A stretch of 36,355 bases of DNA from Candidatus Methylomirabilota bacterium (lineage in GTDB: Bacteria > Methylomirabilota > Methylomirabilia > Methylomirabilales > 2-02-FULL-66-22): positions 1-36,355 of the forward strand of contig JACPAT010000119.1 of NCBI GenBank assembly GCA_016180655.1, given 5' to 3'. Of the stretch, positions 8,560 through 16,689 are shown piece after piece. The position numbers and the translations under genes were made by a program. Within the stretch, counting starts at the first letter, position 1; each line of letters starts with the position of its first letter. Below the pieces are notes generated by a model. It had not been told where the DNA came from and did no database searches. It worked only from the letters and a program-made list of their open reading frames with translations.

Positions 8560-9680
8560 GCACGCGACCCGCCGCCGAAGTCGGCATGCCCCTGGATGCC
8601 GTGGACACTCCCGCCCTCTTGCTGGACCTCGACGCCTTCGAGCGGAACATCGCGCGCCTGGCGGGGGCCGTGGCCGATACCGGCGTCCGCCTGCGCCCCC
8701 ACGCCAAGAGCCATAAGTGCCCCGTGATTGCATTGCGCCAGATGGCCAGCGGGGCGGTGGGGGTCTGCTGCCAGAAAGTGAGCGAGGCCGAGGCCATGGT
8801 TTACGGCGGAGTCCCCGACGTCCTGGTGAGCAACCAGATTGTGGGGGCGCCCAAGATCGCGCGCCTGGTCGCGCTCGCCAAGCAGGCGCGCGTGGCGGTG
8901 TGCGTGGACGACGCCGCCAACGTGGCCGCCCTGAGCGAGGCCGCCAGTGCCTTCGGTGTGCGCCTGCCGGTCCTGATCGAGGTCAACGTGGGGGCGGAGC
9001 GCTGCGGCGTCGAGCCGGGCGAACCGGCCCTCGCCCTGGCCAAACAGATTGCCGCATCGCCGGGGTTACGGTTCGGGGGGCTGCAGGCCTACCAGGGCGC
9101 CGCCCAGCACATCCGGGACTATACCAAGCGGAAGGGGGCCATTGACGCGGCGGGAGAGAAGACCCGCCGAACCGTGGAGATGCTCGGGCACCACGGCCTG
9201 GCCTGCGATGTCGTCTCGGGAGCGGGAACCGGGACCTATCGATTCGAATCGGCCAGCGGAATCTGGAATGAGCTCCAGGCCGGCTCCTACATCTTCATGG
9301 ATGCCGACTATCTGCAGAATCTTGGGCCCGACGGGAAACCGGGAGGCGAGTTCGAGCAGAGCCTCTTCGTGTACGCCACGGTCATGAGCCGGCCGACCAA
9401 GGATCGAGCCGTCCTGGATGCGGGACTCAAGGCCTTGAGCGTGGATTCGGGGATGCCACGGGTGGCCGGCATGCAGGACGTGGAGTACATCCGGGCCTCC
9501 GACGAGCACGGCAAGCTCACGCTTCACGATCCCGGTCGCGTCCTCTCCGTGGGGAGCAAGCTGCGTCTCATCCCCGGGCACTGCGACCCCACAGTCAATC
9601 TGTATGACTGGTATGTGTGCTACCGGGGAAACCGGGTCGAGGCCCTCTGGCCCATCACCGCGCGCGGGGCCATCCTCTGA
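8556..9680 (+). CDS. DSD1-family PLP-dependent enzyme (D-threonine aldolase / D-serine dehydratase-like)
   Basis: 374 residues, with an alanine-racemase-type N-terminal barrel: VDTPALLLDLDAFERNI, then RLRPHAKSHKCP, where the first Lys of the HAKSHK motif is the PLP-binding position. CCQKVSEAEAMVYGGV and LVSNQIVG follow the fold. The C-terminal domain has the metal motif PGHCDPTVN, with H and C as metal ligands in DSD1-type enzymes, followed by WYVCYRGNRVEALWPITARG. Such enzymes cleave or dehydrate D-3-hydroxy amino acids with PLP and a divalent metal. ATG 8556 follows AGGAGAG and overlaps the amidohydrolase stop. It is the last gene of the plus-strand operon and converges on the zincin gene. 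Confidence 0.85.
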   Translation: MSTRPAAEVGMPLDAVDTPALLLDLDAFERNIARLAGAVADTGVRLRPHAKSHKCPVIALRQMASGAVGVCCQKVSEAEAMVYGGVPDVLVSNQIVGAPKIARLVALAKQARVAVCVDDAANVAALSEAASAFGVRLPVLIEVNVGAERCGVEPGEPALALAKQIAASPGLRFGGLQAYQGAAQHIRDYTKRKGAIDAAGEKTRRTVEMLGHHGLACDVVSGAGTGTYRFESASGIWNELQAGSYIFMDADYLQNLGPDGKPGGEFEQSLFVYATVMSRPTKDRAVLDAGLKALSVDSGMPRVAGMQDVEYIRASDEHGKLTLHDPGRVLSVGSKLRLIPGHCDPTVNLYDWYVCYRGNRVEALWPITARGAIL

Positions 9681-9781
9681 CCCACCGCCGCACACCCGCA
9701 CCAGCCGGTACTCCCGTGGGGGCCGGATCCATGCAGTTCGGGGTCAGGCCTTGCTACCCCGATCGAACGGAGATGCACCCG

Positions 9782-10159
9782 TCACTCGTATCCGGCTTCG
9801 GACAGTTCGTCCTCGCCCAGGCCGAAGTGATGGCCGATCTCGTGCATCAGAGTGATGCGGATCTCCTTCCGGATCTCCCGCCGGGTGCGGGCGGCCGCCT
9901 CGATGGGCCGCTGGTAGATGACGATCCGGTCCGGCAGGACGCTCCCATACCAGGTTCCCCGCTGGGTCTGGGGCACCCCCTGGTAGAGGCCGAAGAGCGT
10001 TCCGCCCGGCTCGATCCCTGCGACCTCCAGATCCTCCCGGGTCGGCGCGCTCTCGACCATCACCTCCACGTTTTCCAGGCGCTCGAGGAAACGCGGCGGT
10101 AACGACTCCACCGCCTGGGTGACGAGCTTCTCAAATTCGGCCCGGCTCAAGCGTGCCAC
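9782..10159 (-). CDS. Small zincin-like metallopeptidase (DUF1025-type)
   Basis: 125 residues. The motif LMHEIGHHFGLGEDEL gives HExxH with a second His and a downstream acidic pair, the signature of the minimal zincin family (metallopeptidase family protein). GTWYGSVLPDRIVIYQRPIE is the usual preceding strand. It is probably cytoplasmic, with no signal. The start is GTG 10159, with a GGAAGGAGAGG stretch directly in front, spaced rather tightly. The rhomboid gene ends 66 bp upstream. Its role in the cell is not known. Confidence 0.8.
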   Translation of the reverse strand: MARLSRAEFEKLVTQAVESLPPRFLERLENVEVMVESAPTREDLEVAGIEPGGTLFGLYQGVPQTQRGTWYGSVLPDRIVIYQRPIEAAARTRREIRKEIRITLMHEIGHHFGLGEDELSEAGYE

Positions 10160-10182
10160 CCTCTCCTTCCCCCAGTGTCACT

Positions 10183-10206
10183 GCCTTCCGCCTTCTGCCT
10201 TCTGCC
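10183..10206. repeat. Heptamer repeat tract, GCAGAAG type
   Basis: About three and a half copies of a 7-bp unit (CTTCTGC/CTTCCGC on the plus strand) between the rhomboid and zincin genes. The unit length matches other tracts in this window at 14391, 14513, 31127, 31316 and 36265. Confidence 0.6.
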
Positions 10207-10225
10207 CCCGCCCCCAATCCCGGGT

Positions 10226-10930
10226 TCACTCGTGCCATGCCCTTCGCCGCTGCCAGCCCCAGGGCACTGTCCGTCGCTTGAAGAGACCCACCAGGAGCAT
10301 GCCGACGGCGAACCCGCCGATGTGGGCGAACCACGCCACCCCGCCTCCCTGGAAGTTGAACGTCAGCAGGCCGTTGAAGAGCTGCACGACGATCCAGAAT
10401 CCCAGGACGATGACCGCGGGGATCTCGATCACCTGGGTGAAGAACCCCAGCGGGATCAACGTCAGGACCCTGGCGCTCGGGAACAGCAACAGGTAGGCCC
10501 CCAGCACCCCGGAGATGGCGCCGCTGGCCCCGACCATCGGGAGGCGGGAGGCCGGGTCGGGAAGGATCTGGGCAACCGCTGCCCCCAGGCCGGACAGGAG
10601 ATAGAAGATCGTGAACCGGACCTTCCCCATGGAGTCCTCGACGTTGTTGCCGAAGATCCACAGGTACAGCATGTTGCCCGCGAAGTGAAAGAACCCTGCG
10701 TGGACGAACATCGAGGTGAAGAGGGTGAGTTCCGGCGAGAAGGCACGCCCCACGACCTGGCACGCCCCCGTCATGCCGCAGGGGATCAGGCCGTAGTAGA
10801 AGATGAACCGCTGGCCTGCCAATGGCCCCAGCAGGAACTCCTTGAGATAGACGTAGGCATTCAGGCCGATGATGACCAGCGTCACCACGGGCGCGCGGCT
10901 GGTGGGAAGGTTATCCTTCAACGGAATCAT
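10226..10930 (-). CDS. Rhomboid family intramembrane serine protease
   Basis: 234 residues, with about six membrane helices. The catalytic Ser lies in GASGAISG (S136) and the catalytic His in WFAHIGGFAVGM (H203). FVHAGFFHFAGNMLYLWIFG carries the conserved HxxxN-type helix with the oxyanion Asn. These cut membrane proteins within or near the lipid bilayer; the substrate is unknown. The start is ATG 10930 (MIPLKDNLPT), the typical beginning of this bacterial subfamily. It follows the exoribonuclease gene by 30 bp in the same direction. Confidence 0.9.
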   Translation of the reverse strand: MIPLKDNLPTSRAPVVTLVIIGLNAYVYLKEFLLGPLAGQRFIFYYGLIPCGMTGACQVVGRAFSPELTLFTSMFVHAGFFHFAGNMLYLWIFGNNVEDSMGKVRFTIFYLLSGLGAAVAQILPDPASRLPMVGASGAISGVLGAYLLLFPSARVLTLIPLGFFTQVIEIPAVIVLGFWIVVQLFNGLLTFNFQGGGVAWFAHIGGFAVGMLLVGLFKRRTVPWGWQRRRAWHE

Positions 10931-10960
10931 GCGGGTCTCGTGCGGCGACGGGATGCCATC

Positions 10961-11941
10961 CTACTGGCCGGGCGGGGCCTCGCCGGACTCTCCTCCCCCG
11001 AAATAGAGGTACCGATCCAGGGACCTGTTGAACTGGCTCCAGCCGGGATGCTGCGGATCAGGGTGGCTCTGCGCGAAATTGAGGAACGAGTTGACCTTGC
11101 CGTCCAGGTCCTCCGCGTAGTGCAAGACCAGTGCCTCGAGGGTCTTGGGCCGCTTGGGCGACCCCCATTCCAGCTCGCCGTGGTGGCTGAGGATGCAGTG
11201 GAGCAGCCGCTGTGCCAGAGGTTCCGGGAAGTCGGGGATGGCGCGGATCCGCTCCTCAACCAGCAGCGCCCCCAGGGTGATGTGACCCAGCAGGCGCCCC
11301 GCGTCGGTGTAGTCGAAGACCCGATCCCAGGACAGCTCGCGCACCTTGCCCACGTCATGCAGAATCGCCGCCGCCAGGAGGAGGTCGCGATCCAGTGCCG
11401 GGTAATACTCGGCCAGGAGACGACAGACCCCCACCACCGACACCGTGTGTTCCAGAAGGCCCCCCAGGACTGCGTGGTGGATGCTCTTGGCGGCCGGCGC
11501 GGCGACAAAGGCGGCGGCGAAGGCCTCGTCCGCCAAGAGGTCGCGGAGCAAGGATCGCAGGTGCGGCTCCTGGATGCCATCCACGACCTGCCGGAGGCGC
11601 GTGAGAAGCGCGGCCGGGTCCTGCGCGCTGCGGGGGAGATAGTCCTCCAGCGCGACCTCCTCGGCCGCGGCCTTGCGCAGGCGCGTGAGGGTGAGCTGGG
11701 GTTCCCGCTGGTACGTGCCGAGCAGGCCCTGCACCTTCACGATGTCGCCCTCGGCCAGGCCCTGGCTGGCTTCCTCCACCCCCTCCCACATCACGGCCGG
11801 CACCTGGCCGGTGCGGTCCGCCAGGACGAGGGTGAGGTACGGCTCGCCGCTCCGCCGCTGGCGCACCTCGACCTGCTTGGCCAGGAAGTACGAGGTGACC
11901 GGCTCCCCCTCGATCAGGTCGGCAACGAACGCTTTCCCCAT
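10961..11941 (-). CDS. OB-fold plus HD-domain 3'-5' exoribonuclease, YhaM-like
   Basis: 326 residues. Residues 1-105 form an OB-type nucleic acid binding domain (YLTLVLADRTGQVPAVMWEG). Residues 150-290 form an HD domain with HHAVLGGLLEHTVSV, LAAAILHDVGKVREL (HD pair) and LLHCILSHHGELEWGSPKRPKTLEALVLHYAEDLDGKVN. This order is that of YhaM/CBF1 exoribonucleases, which shorten RNA or DNA 3' ends. The C-terminal HYAEDLDGKVN is characteristic. The start is ATG 11941 with GAGGAG four bases upstream, behind a recognisable promoter. Confidence 0.85.
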   Translation of the reverse strand: MGKAFVADLIEGEPVTSYFLAKQVEVRQRRSGEPYLTLVLADRTGQVPAVMWEGVEEASQGLAEGDIVKVQGLLGTYQREPQLTLTRLRKAAAEEVALEDYLPRSAQDPAALLTRLRQVVDGIQEPHLRSLLRDLLADEAFAAAFVAAPAAKSIHHAVLGGLLEHTVSVVGVCRLLAEYYPALDRDLLLAAAILHDVGKVRELSWDRVFDYTDAGRLLGHITLGALLVEERIRAIPDFPEPLAQRLLHCILSHHGELEWGSPKRPKTLEALVLHYAEDLDGKVNSFLNFAQSHPDPQHPGWSQFNRSLDRYLYFGGGESGEAPPGQ

Positions 11942-11956
11942 GGGCTCCTCGGGTCC

Positions 11957-11985
11957 TTGTTACCAGAATCGCTGGAGGGGCGCAA
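11957..11985 (-). promoter_or_regulatory. Candidate promoter for the YhaM-like gene
   Basis: On the minus strand, TTGCGC (11985-11980), 17 bp, then TAACAA (11962-11957) lie just before the ribosome site of the exoribonuclease gene. Confidence 0.5.
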
Positions 11986-12022
11986 GGCGAAACGCGGGGG
12001 AATCTTCGCTCCGCTTCGAGTT

Positions 12023-12751
12023 TCACCGCTTGGGTTCGATGAGGGGAACGAAGCGGACGGGGGCCACGCTTCTGGTGATGAGGCGCCCATGCGCCTTCCG
12101 GCCGTGGAGGAGCTCCTGATACCCGGAGGCCACGTCCACGGGAATGACCAGCCGGCCGCCCTCCTTGAGCTGGGCGATCAGGGCTTGCGGGATGTGCGTG
12201 GCGCCGGCCGTGACGATGATGGCGTCGAAGGGGGCCTCGTCCGGCCAGCCCTGATATCCATCCCCCGCCCTGACCTCCACATTGGTGTACCCGAGGGCCT
12301 TGAGTCGAGCCCTGGCGCCCGCCGCCAGCCCGGGCAGGATCTCGATCGTGTAGACCTGCTTCACGAGTTCCGCCAGGACGGCTGCCTGGTACCCGGACCC
12401 CGTCCCGACCTCCAGCACTCGCTCCGGTCCCCGGAGTTCCAGGAGCTGCGTCATCAGGGCCACGATGTAGGGCTGGGAGATCGTCTGGCCCTCGTCGATG
12501 GGGAGGGGGCGGTCCGCATACGCCTCCCCCGCCAGGGCGGGGCGGACGAAGCGGTGGCGCGGGATCCTGCCCAGGGCCCACAGGACGCGGGCGTCCGTGA
12601 TGTCCCGGGCCTTGAGCTGCCGCTCCACCATCTGCTGGCGGGCCCGCGCGAAGGCCGCCTCGTCCTCTGCGGCCGCGGGAGGCGCCAGCGCCAGGCACCC
12701 CGCGGCGATGAACCAGACCAGGCATCTCCGATGCATGCTCACGAAGTCCAC
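12023..12751 (-). CDS. pcm: Protein-L-isoaspartate O-methyltransferase, exported version
   Basis: About 242 residues. The SAM-binding motif is VLEVGTGSGYQAAVLAEL, with IDEGQTISQPYIVALMTQLL and IPRHRFVRP before it, and FDAIIVTAGATHIPQALIAQL after it. These are the conserved PCMT blocks. The enzyme methylates isoaspartyl residues to start repair of aged proteins. Unusually, the N-terminus has a hydrophobic signal (CLVWFIAAGCLALAPPAAA), so this copy is probably periplasmic or anchored. The start is GTG 12751 or ATG 12736. It follows the acyl-CoA ligase gene by about 20 bp. Confidence 0.9.
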   Translation of the reverse strand: MDFVSMHRRCLVWFIAAGCLALAPPAAAEDEAAFARARQQMVERQLKARDITDARVLWALGRIPRHRFVRPALAGEAYADRPLPIDEGQTISQPYIVALMTQLLELRGPERVLEVGTGSGYQAAVLAELVKQVYTIEILPGLAAGARARLKALGYTNVEVRAGDGYQGWPDEAPFDAIIVTAGATHIPQALIAQLKEGGRLVIPVDVASGYQELLHGRKAHGRLITRSVAPVRFVPLIEPKR

Positions 12752-12772
12752 CGTTCCAAGAATATTTTTCTT

Positions 12773-14290
12773 TCAGGTCATCGTCTTGAGCTGCGCCTTG
12801 AGGATCTTGCCCGTGGCCGTCCTGGGGAGCTGGGACACGAGGGCGATCGCGCGCGGGACCTTGTAGTTGGCCAGCCGCTGCCGGCACCACTGGAGCAGCT
12901 CCTGCGCGTCGGCCCGCTGGCCGTCCCGCAGGACCACCAGGGCCCTGGGCACCTCGCCCCGCACCGGATCCGGGAGGCCGATCACCGCCGCCTCCGCCAC
13001 GGCCGGGTGGCTCGCCAGCGCGAGTTCCACCTCGCGCGGATAGACGTTGAGGCCGCCCACCAGGATCAGGTCCTTCTTCCGATCCACGATGTAGTAATAG
13101 CCGTCCTGGTCCACCCGCCCCAGGTCGCCGGTGTGGTACCAGCCGTCGCGCAGGACCTCGGCCGTCTCGGCCGGCCGGTTGAGATACCCCTTCATCACGT
13201 TGGGACCGCGCGCCAGGATCTCCCCGATCTCTCCCGGCGGCAGGGGGTGTCCCGCCTCGCCCACGATGCGAAGCTCCACCTGGGGGATGGCGGGCCCCAC
13301 CGACCCGACCTTGCGCACCCCCAGGGGCGGGTTCACCGTCAGGACCGGCGCGCACTCCGTCGGCCCGTACCCCTCGTAGATGGGCACGCCGTGCTTCGCC
13401 TCGAATGCCTCCAGGACGGCCGGCGGCAGCGGCGCCCCGCCGGAGATGCACAGGCGCCACAACGAGAAATCCAGCGGGGGGCGGGGCAGGCTGGCGAGGA
13501 CCGCGAACATGGTCGGGACGCCCGCGAAGAGCGTCACGCGGTGCTCGGCGATGGCCTTCAGCGTGAGATCCGGGGCGAAGCGGGGCTCCACCACGATGGT
13601 CGCCCCCACGCTGAGGGGTTCCAGGAACATGACGGTGGCGGCGAAGGCGTGAAACATGGGCAGCACGGTGAGGAACACGTCCTCCTCGGTCACGTGCAGG
13701 ATCTCGCGGAAGCTCTGGATGTTGGCCAGGAGATTCCGGTGCGTGAGCATCGCCCCCTTGGGCCGCCCGGTTGTCCCCGAGGTGTACAGGCAGGCGGCGA
13801 CATCCCCCCCGTCCACCTCGGGAGGGACCATCCCCCGCGGGAGGTCCCCGGGCGGCGTCCCGAGAGCGAGGTCACCCGCCTGCAGGCTGGTGGAGGCAGT
13901 GGCATCCAGGACCAGGGCCGGCAGGGCGCGTCCCAGGCCTTCCCGCGCGGCCCGCAGGACCGGGTAGGTCATTTCAATGCAGACCATGGCCGCCGGCGCC
14001 GCGTCCTCCAAGACGTACCGGACCTCCTCCGCCTTCGAGAGAGGATTCAAGGGAACGACCGTGGCCCCGGCCGCCAGGATGCCGAAGTAGCCCACGCCGA
14101 ATTCCGGCGCATTCGGGAGCATCAGGATCACCCGATCGCCCCGACGGGCGCCCACGCCCTGGAGGAGCCGCCCCAGGCTTCCCGCCTTCTCGGAGAGGTC
14201 GGCATACGACAGGCGCCGGTCCCGAAACACGAGCGCCGGCCGATGGGGAACACGGCCGGCGCTTGCGGCGAGCATGTCCAGCAGGGTCAT
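12773..14290 (-). CDS. Long-chain fatty-acid/acyl-CoA ligase (AMP-binding family)
   Basis: 505 residues. It shows all ANL-superfamily motifs: the P-loop YTSGTTGRPKGAMLTHRNL at about 169-187, YEGYGPTECAP, GWYHTGDLGRVDQDGYYYIVDR with the hinge Asp, and the C-terminal catalytic Lys in LPRTATGKILK. Such enzymes activate a carboxylate with ATP to an acyl adenylate and then form a CoA thioester. Substrate choice cannot be read with confidence; the size and DMLAASAGRVPHRPAL start fit fatty acyl-CoA synthetases. The start is ATG 14290 with GGAGACAGG before it. Upstream lies a repeat-rich region. Confidence 0.85.
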   Translation of the reverse strand: MTLLDMLAASAGRVPHRPALVFRDRRLSYADLSEKAGSLGRLLQGVGARRGDRVILMLPNAPEFGVGYFGILAAGATVVPLNPLSKAEEVRYVLEDAAPAAMVCIEMTYPVLRAAREGLGRALPALVLDATASTSLQAGDLALGTPPGDLPRGMVPPEVDGGDVAACLYTSGTTGRPKGAMLTHRNLLANIQSFREILHVTEEDVFLTVLPMFHAFAATVMFLEPLSVGATIVVEPRFAPDLTLKAIAEHRVTLFAGVPTMFAVLASLPRPPLDFSLWRLCISGGAPLPPAVLEAFEAKHGVPIYEGYGPTECAPVLTVNPPLGVRKVGSVGPAIPQVELRIVGEAGHPLPPGEIGEILARGPNVMKGYLNRPAETAEVLRDGWYHTGDLGRVDQDGYYYIVDRKKDLILVGGLNVYPREVELALASHPAVAEAAVIGLPDPVRGEVPRALVVLRDGQRADAQELLQWCRQRLANYKVPRAIALVSQLPRTATGKILKAQLKTMT

Positions 14291-14355
14291 CCTGTCTCCA
14301 GATACCCCGACGCTACCGGTCGCACGAAGAGCCGCGAGCCGAGAGCCCAGCCCGG

Positions 14356-14383
14356 ATTATTCGCGAACATGCTCGCGAATAAT
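14356..14383. repeat. Perfect 11-bp inverted repeat
   Basis: ATTATTCGCGA (14356-14366) and TCGCGAATAAT (14373-14383) form a perfect palindrome around a 6-base spacer. It lies 65 bp upstream of the acyl-CoA ligase start and stands out as AT-rich in a GC-rich region. It could be an operator or a hairpin. Confidence 0.6.
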
Positions 14384-14390
14384 CGCGGGG

Positions 14391-14430
14391 AATGACCAAA
14401 TCCCAATGGCCAATGACCAATTGCGGATGG
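14391..14430. repeat. Heptamer repeat tract, CCAATGA type, forward
   Basis: Consecutive 7-bp units read CAAATCC, CAATGGC, CAATGAC, CAATTGC. The same units in opposite orientation occur at 14513-14548. Confidence 0.7.
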
Positions 14431-14466
14431 CAGTTCCGTGATGCTCCTTGACGGCGCGCTGCGGGA

Positions 14467-14503
14467 CCCATCGCACCGCCCGGGGCGGGCGAGGTGCGAT
14501 GGG
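14467..14503. repeat. 11-bp perfect stem-loop between the two heptamer tracts
   Basis: CCCATCGCACC (14467-14477) pairs with GGTGCGATGGG (14493-14503), with a GC-rich 15-nt loop and one more A-T pair outside. No T-run follows on either strand. It lies at the 3' end of fbaB, so it may stabilise or end that transcript. Confidence 0.6.
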
Positions 14504-14512
14504 TGCCCCACC

Positions 14513-14548
14513 ATCATTGGTCATTGGAAATTGGTCATTGGTCATTTG
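14513..14548. repeat. Heptamer repeat tract, CCAATGA type, inverted
   Basis: Units GTCATTG, GAAATTG, GTCATTG, GTCATTT in tandem. This is the inverse of the tract at 14391-14430. It overlaps the last codons and the stop of fbaB, so the C-terminus of FbaB (EVTNDQ) is written by the repeat. Confidence 0.7.
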
Positions 14549-15593
14549 TGACCTCCTTGCACAGGTACACGTCCTGGATCGCGTTCAACAGATGCACCCC
14601 GTCCTTCATCGGGCGCTGGAAGGCCTTGCGGCCCGAGATCAGACCCATCCCCCCGGCCCGCTTGTTAATCACGGCCGTCCGGACCGCCTCGGCCAGATCG
14701 CTCTCCCCCGCCGACGCCCCGCCCGAGTTGATCAGGCCCACCCGTCCCATGTAGCAGTTGGCCACCTGGTAGCGGGTGAGGTCGATCGGGTGATCGGTCG
14801 TCAGCTCGGCGTACACCTTCTTGTGGGTCTTGCCGAAGTTCAGCGCGGTGAAGCCCCCGTTGGTTTCCGGCAGCTTCTGCTTCACGATGTCCGCCTCGAT
14901 GGTGGCCCCCAGATGGTTGGCCTGCCCCGTCAGATCCGCCGCCGCGTGGTAGTCCTTGTCGGCCGTCTTGAAGGCGGCGTTCCTCAGGTAGCACCATAAG
15001 ACCGTGGCCATCCCCAGTTCGTGGGCCCGCGTGAAGGCCAGGCTGATCTCCTGGATCTGCCGGCTCGACTCGGCCGATCCGAAGTAGATCGTGGCCCCCA
15101 CCGCCACCGCCCCCAGGTTCCAGGCCTCCTCCACCGTTCCGAAGAGGATCTGGTCGTATTTATTCGGATAGGTCAGGAACTCGTTGTGGTTGAGCTTCAC
15201 GATGAACGGGATCCGGTGGGCATATTTCCGGGCGACCGCTCCCAGCACGCCGAAGGTGGAGGCCACGGCATTGCACCCGCCCTCGAAGGCCAGCTCCACG
15301 ATCTTCTCGGGGTCGAAGTAGACGGGATTGGGGGCAAAGGAGGCGCCCGCCGAGTGCTCGATCCCCTGGTCCACCGGGAGGATGGACAGATATCCGGTGC
15401 CCGCCAGCCGGCCCGCATGGATCAGCGCCTGGAGGCTCCGCAGCACCTGCGGCGGCCGGTCCGAGGCGGCGTAAACCCGGTCCACCACGTCCGGCCCGGG
15501 GAGACGCAGGAGATCCCTGGGGATGCCCTTGCACTGGTGTTCCAGGAGCTGTTTGCCCTCCGATCCCAGCAGTTGCTCGATATCCTTCAGCAT
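14535..15593 (-). CDS. fbaB: Class I fructose-bisphosphate aldolase, DhnA/FbaB type
   Basis: 352 residues, about the length of E. coli FbaB (350). It catalyses reversible cleavage of fructose 1,6-bisphosphate in glycolysis/gluconeogenesis by a Schiff base. Sequence marks: [20 protein letters not shown] near residue 65; the Schiff-base lysine region [20 protein letters not shown]; and the near-invariant [18 protein letters not shown] and [19 protein letters not shown]. The start is ATG 15593, behind GGAGGAG at seven bases; the frame is open further upstream but without support. Its last few codons run into a heptamer repeat. It follows the c-di-GMP genes by 108 bp in the same direction. Confidence 0.95.
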   Translation of the reverse strand: MLKDIEQLLGSEGKQLLEHQCKGIPRDLLRLPGPDVVDRVYAASDRPPQVLRSLQALIHAGRLAGTGYLSILPVDQGIEHSAGASFAPNPVYFDPEKIVELAFEGGCNAVASTFGVLGAVARKYAHRIPFIVKLNHNEFLTYPNKYDQILFGTVEEAWNLGAVAVGATIYFGSAESSRQIQEISLAFTRAHELGMATVLWCYLRNAAFKTADKDYHAAADLTGQANHLGATIEADIVKQKLPETNGGFTALNFGKTHKKVYAELTTDHPIDLTRYQVANCYMGRVGLINSGGASAGESDLAEAVRTAVINKRAGGMGLISGRKAFQRPMKDGVHLLNAIQDVYLCKEVTNDQ

Positions 15594-15701
15594 GGCCCGA
15601 CTCCTCCGCTCTGCGGCTCGCGTTCTGACGTTTCGATCTCCACGGTGTACGACACCCGCTCCAGCACGAAACACGAGGGATCCGGTCCCTCCCGGGGACC
15701 G

Positions 15702-16688
15702 TCATGCGTCGGGCAGGGCTTCAATCCGGCTGATGAACGCCGCGACCAGCTCGGGATCGAACTGGTCCCCGCTGTGCTTTTTCAGCTCTGCGAAGGCATG
15801 CCCCCGCCCGGTGCTGCGCCGATAGCTCCGGTCCGAGGTCATGGCTTCGAACGAGTCTGCGATGAGGATGATCCGGGACAGCAGAGGGATGGCCTCGCCC
15901 CGCAGGCCGTCGGGATAGCCCTGGCCGTCCAGGCGCTCGTGGTGGTGACGGATGACGTCGGCCACCTGGCTCAGCTCCTCGATCTGCCCCACGATCTCGC
16001 CACCCTTCGGCGCGTGGGCCTTCATCACCTCGAACTCCTCGGGCGTCAGGCGGCTGGGCTTGGTGAGAATGGAGTCCGGCACCCCGATCTTGCCCACATC
16101 GTGCATCCAGGCCGAGAGCTCCAGGACGTACTTCTCGTCGCCGCTGAGGCGGATGGCGTCGGCCACGATCATGGACAGTCGGGTCACCCGCATCGAATGG
16201 CGCGCCGTGTACGGATCCTTGGCATCCACGGCCGACGCCAGGGCCTTGATGGCCTCGAACAGCACCTGCGCCTCGCGCTCCTTCAGGCGGGCGACCTCCA
16301 GCCGCCGGCGGGTGAGGTTCCGCTCGATGACGATCGGCAACTCCCGGATGTTCACCGGCTTCGTCACGAAATCGCTGGCCCCTCGCTGGAGCGAGGCCTT
16401 GGCCAGCTCCACGTCGGTGTGTCCCGTGAGGAGCACGATGGGCACGTCCGGGTGGATGCGCGCCGTGGTTTCCGCCAGCTCGATGCCGGAGAGGCCCGGC
16501 ATGGCCTGATCCGTCAGGAGCAGGTCGAAGCGCTGCCAGCGCAGGAGTTCCAGCGCCTCTTCCCCCGAGGCGGCCGAGACCACCTCGTACCCCTGGAGGC
16601 GCAGGGAATCCTCCAGGGCCATGCGCATGGCCTCCATGTCGTCTACCACCAGGAGGCGGAAGGGTCGGGTCGGGGGCGCTGGAGTCAT
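15702..16688 (-). CDS. Response regulator with HD-GYP c-di-GMP phosphodiesterase domain
   Basis: 328 residues. Residues 10-120 are a receiver: VVDDMEAM (D16, D17), the phosphoacceptor D60 in LLLTDQAMPG, and K110 in FVTKPV. Residues 150-320 are an HD-GYP domain with the HD pair in WMHDVGKIGVPDSIL (H196, D197), HHHERLDGQGYPDGL (GYP 257-259) and ADSFEAMTSDRSYR. All catalytic residues are present, so degradation of cyclic di-GMP under phosphorylation control is expected. The ATG follows the stop of the GGDEF gene by one base, so the opposing enzymes are made from one message. No histidine kinase is nearby. Confidence 0.9.
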   Translation of the reverse strand: MTPAPPTRPFRLLVVDDMEAMRMALEDSLRLQGYEVVSAASGEEALELLRWQRFDLLLTDQAMPGLSGIELAETTARIHPDVPIVLLTGHTDVELAKASLQRGASDFVTKPVNIRELPIVIERNLTRRRLEVARLKEREAQVLFEAIKALASAVDAKDPYTARHSMRVTRLSMIVADAIRLSGDEKYVLELSAWMHDVGKIGVPDSILTKPSRLTPEEFEVMKAHAPKGGEIVGQIEELSQVADVIRHHHERLDGQGYPDGLRGEAIPLLSRIILIADSFEAMTSDRSYRRSTGRGHAFAELKKHSGDQFDPELVAAFISRIEALPDA

Positions 16689-16689
16689 C

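Noticed and set aside
9738-9762. 7-bp stem (TCGGGGT/ACCCCGA) between the convergent DSD1 and zincin genes
   Set aside because: Short stem with an 11-base loop and no T-run; too weak to call a terminator, though the place would suit one.
10175-14395. Very long plus-strand open frame of about 1400 codons
   Set aside because: It is antisense to five well-supported genes (rhomboid, YhaM-like, Pcm, acyl-CoA ligase and others) and its low-complexity, His/Gly/Arg-rich sequence is the usual shadow in GC-rich DNA.
15594-15701. Short frame ending in [13 protein letters not shown] just before fbaB
   Set aside because: The peptide looks protein-like and overlaps the fbaB ATG, but there is no good start or ribosome site, so a leader peptide is not supported.
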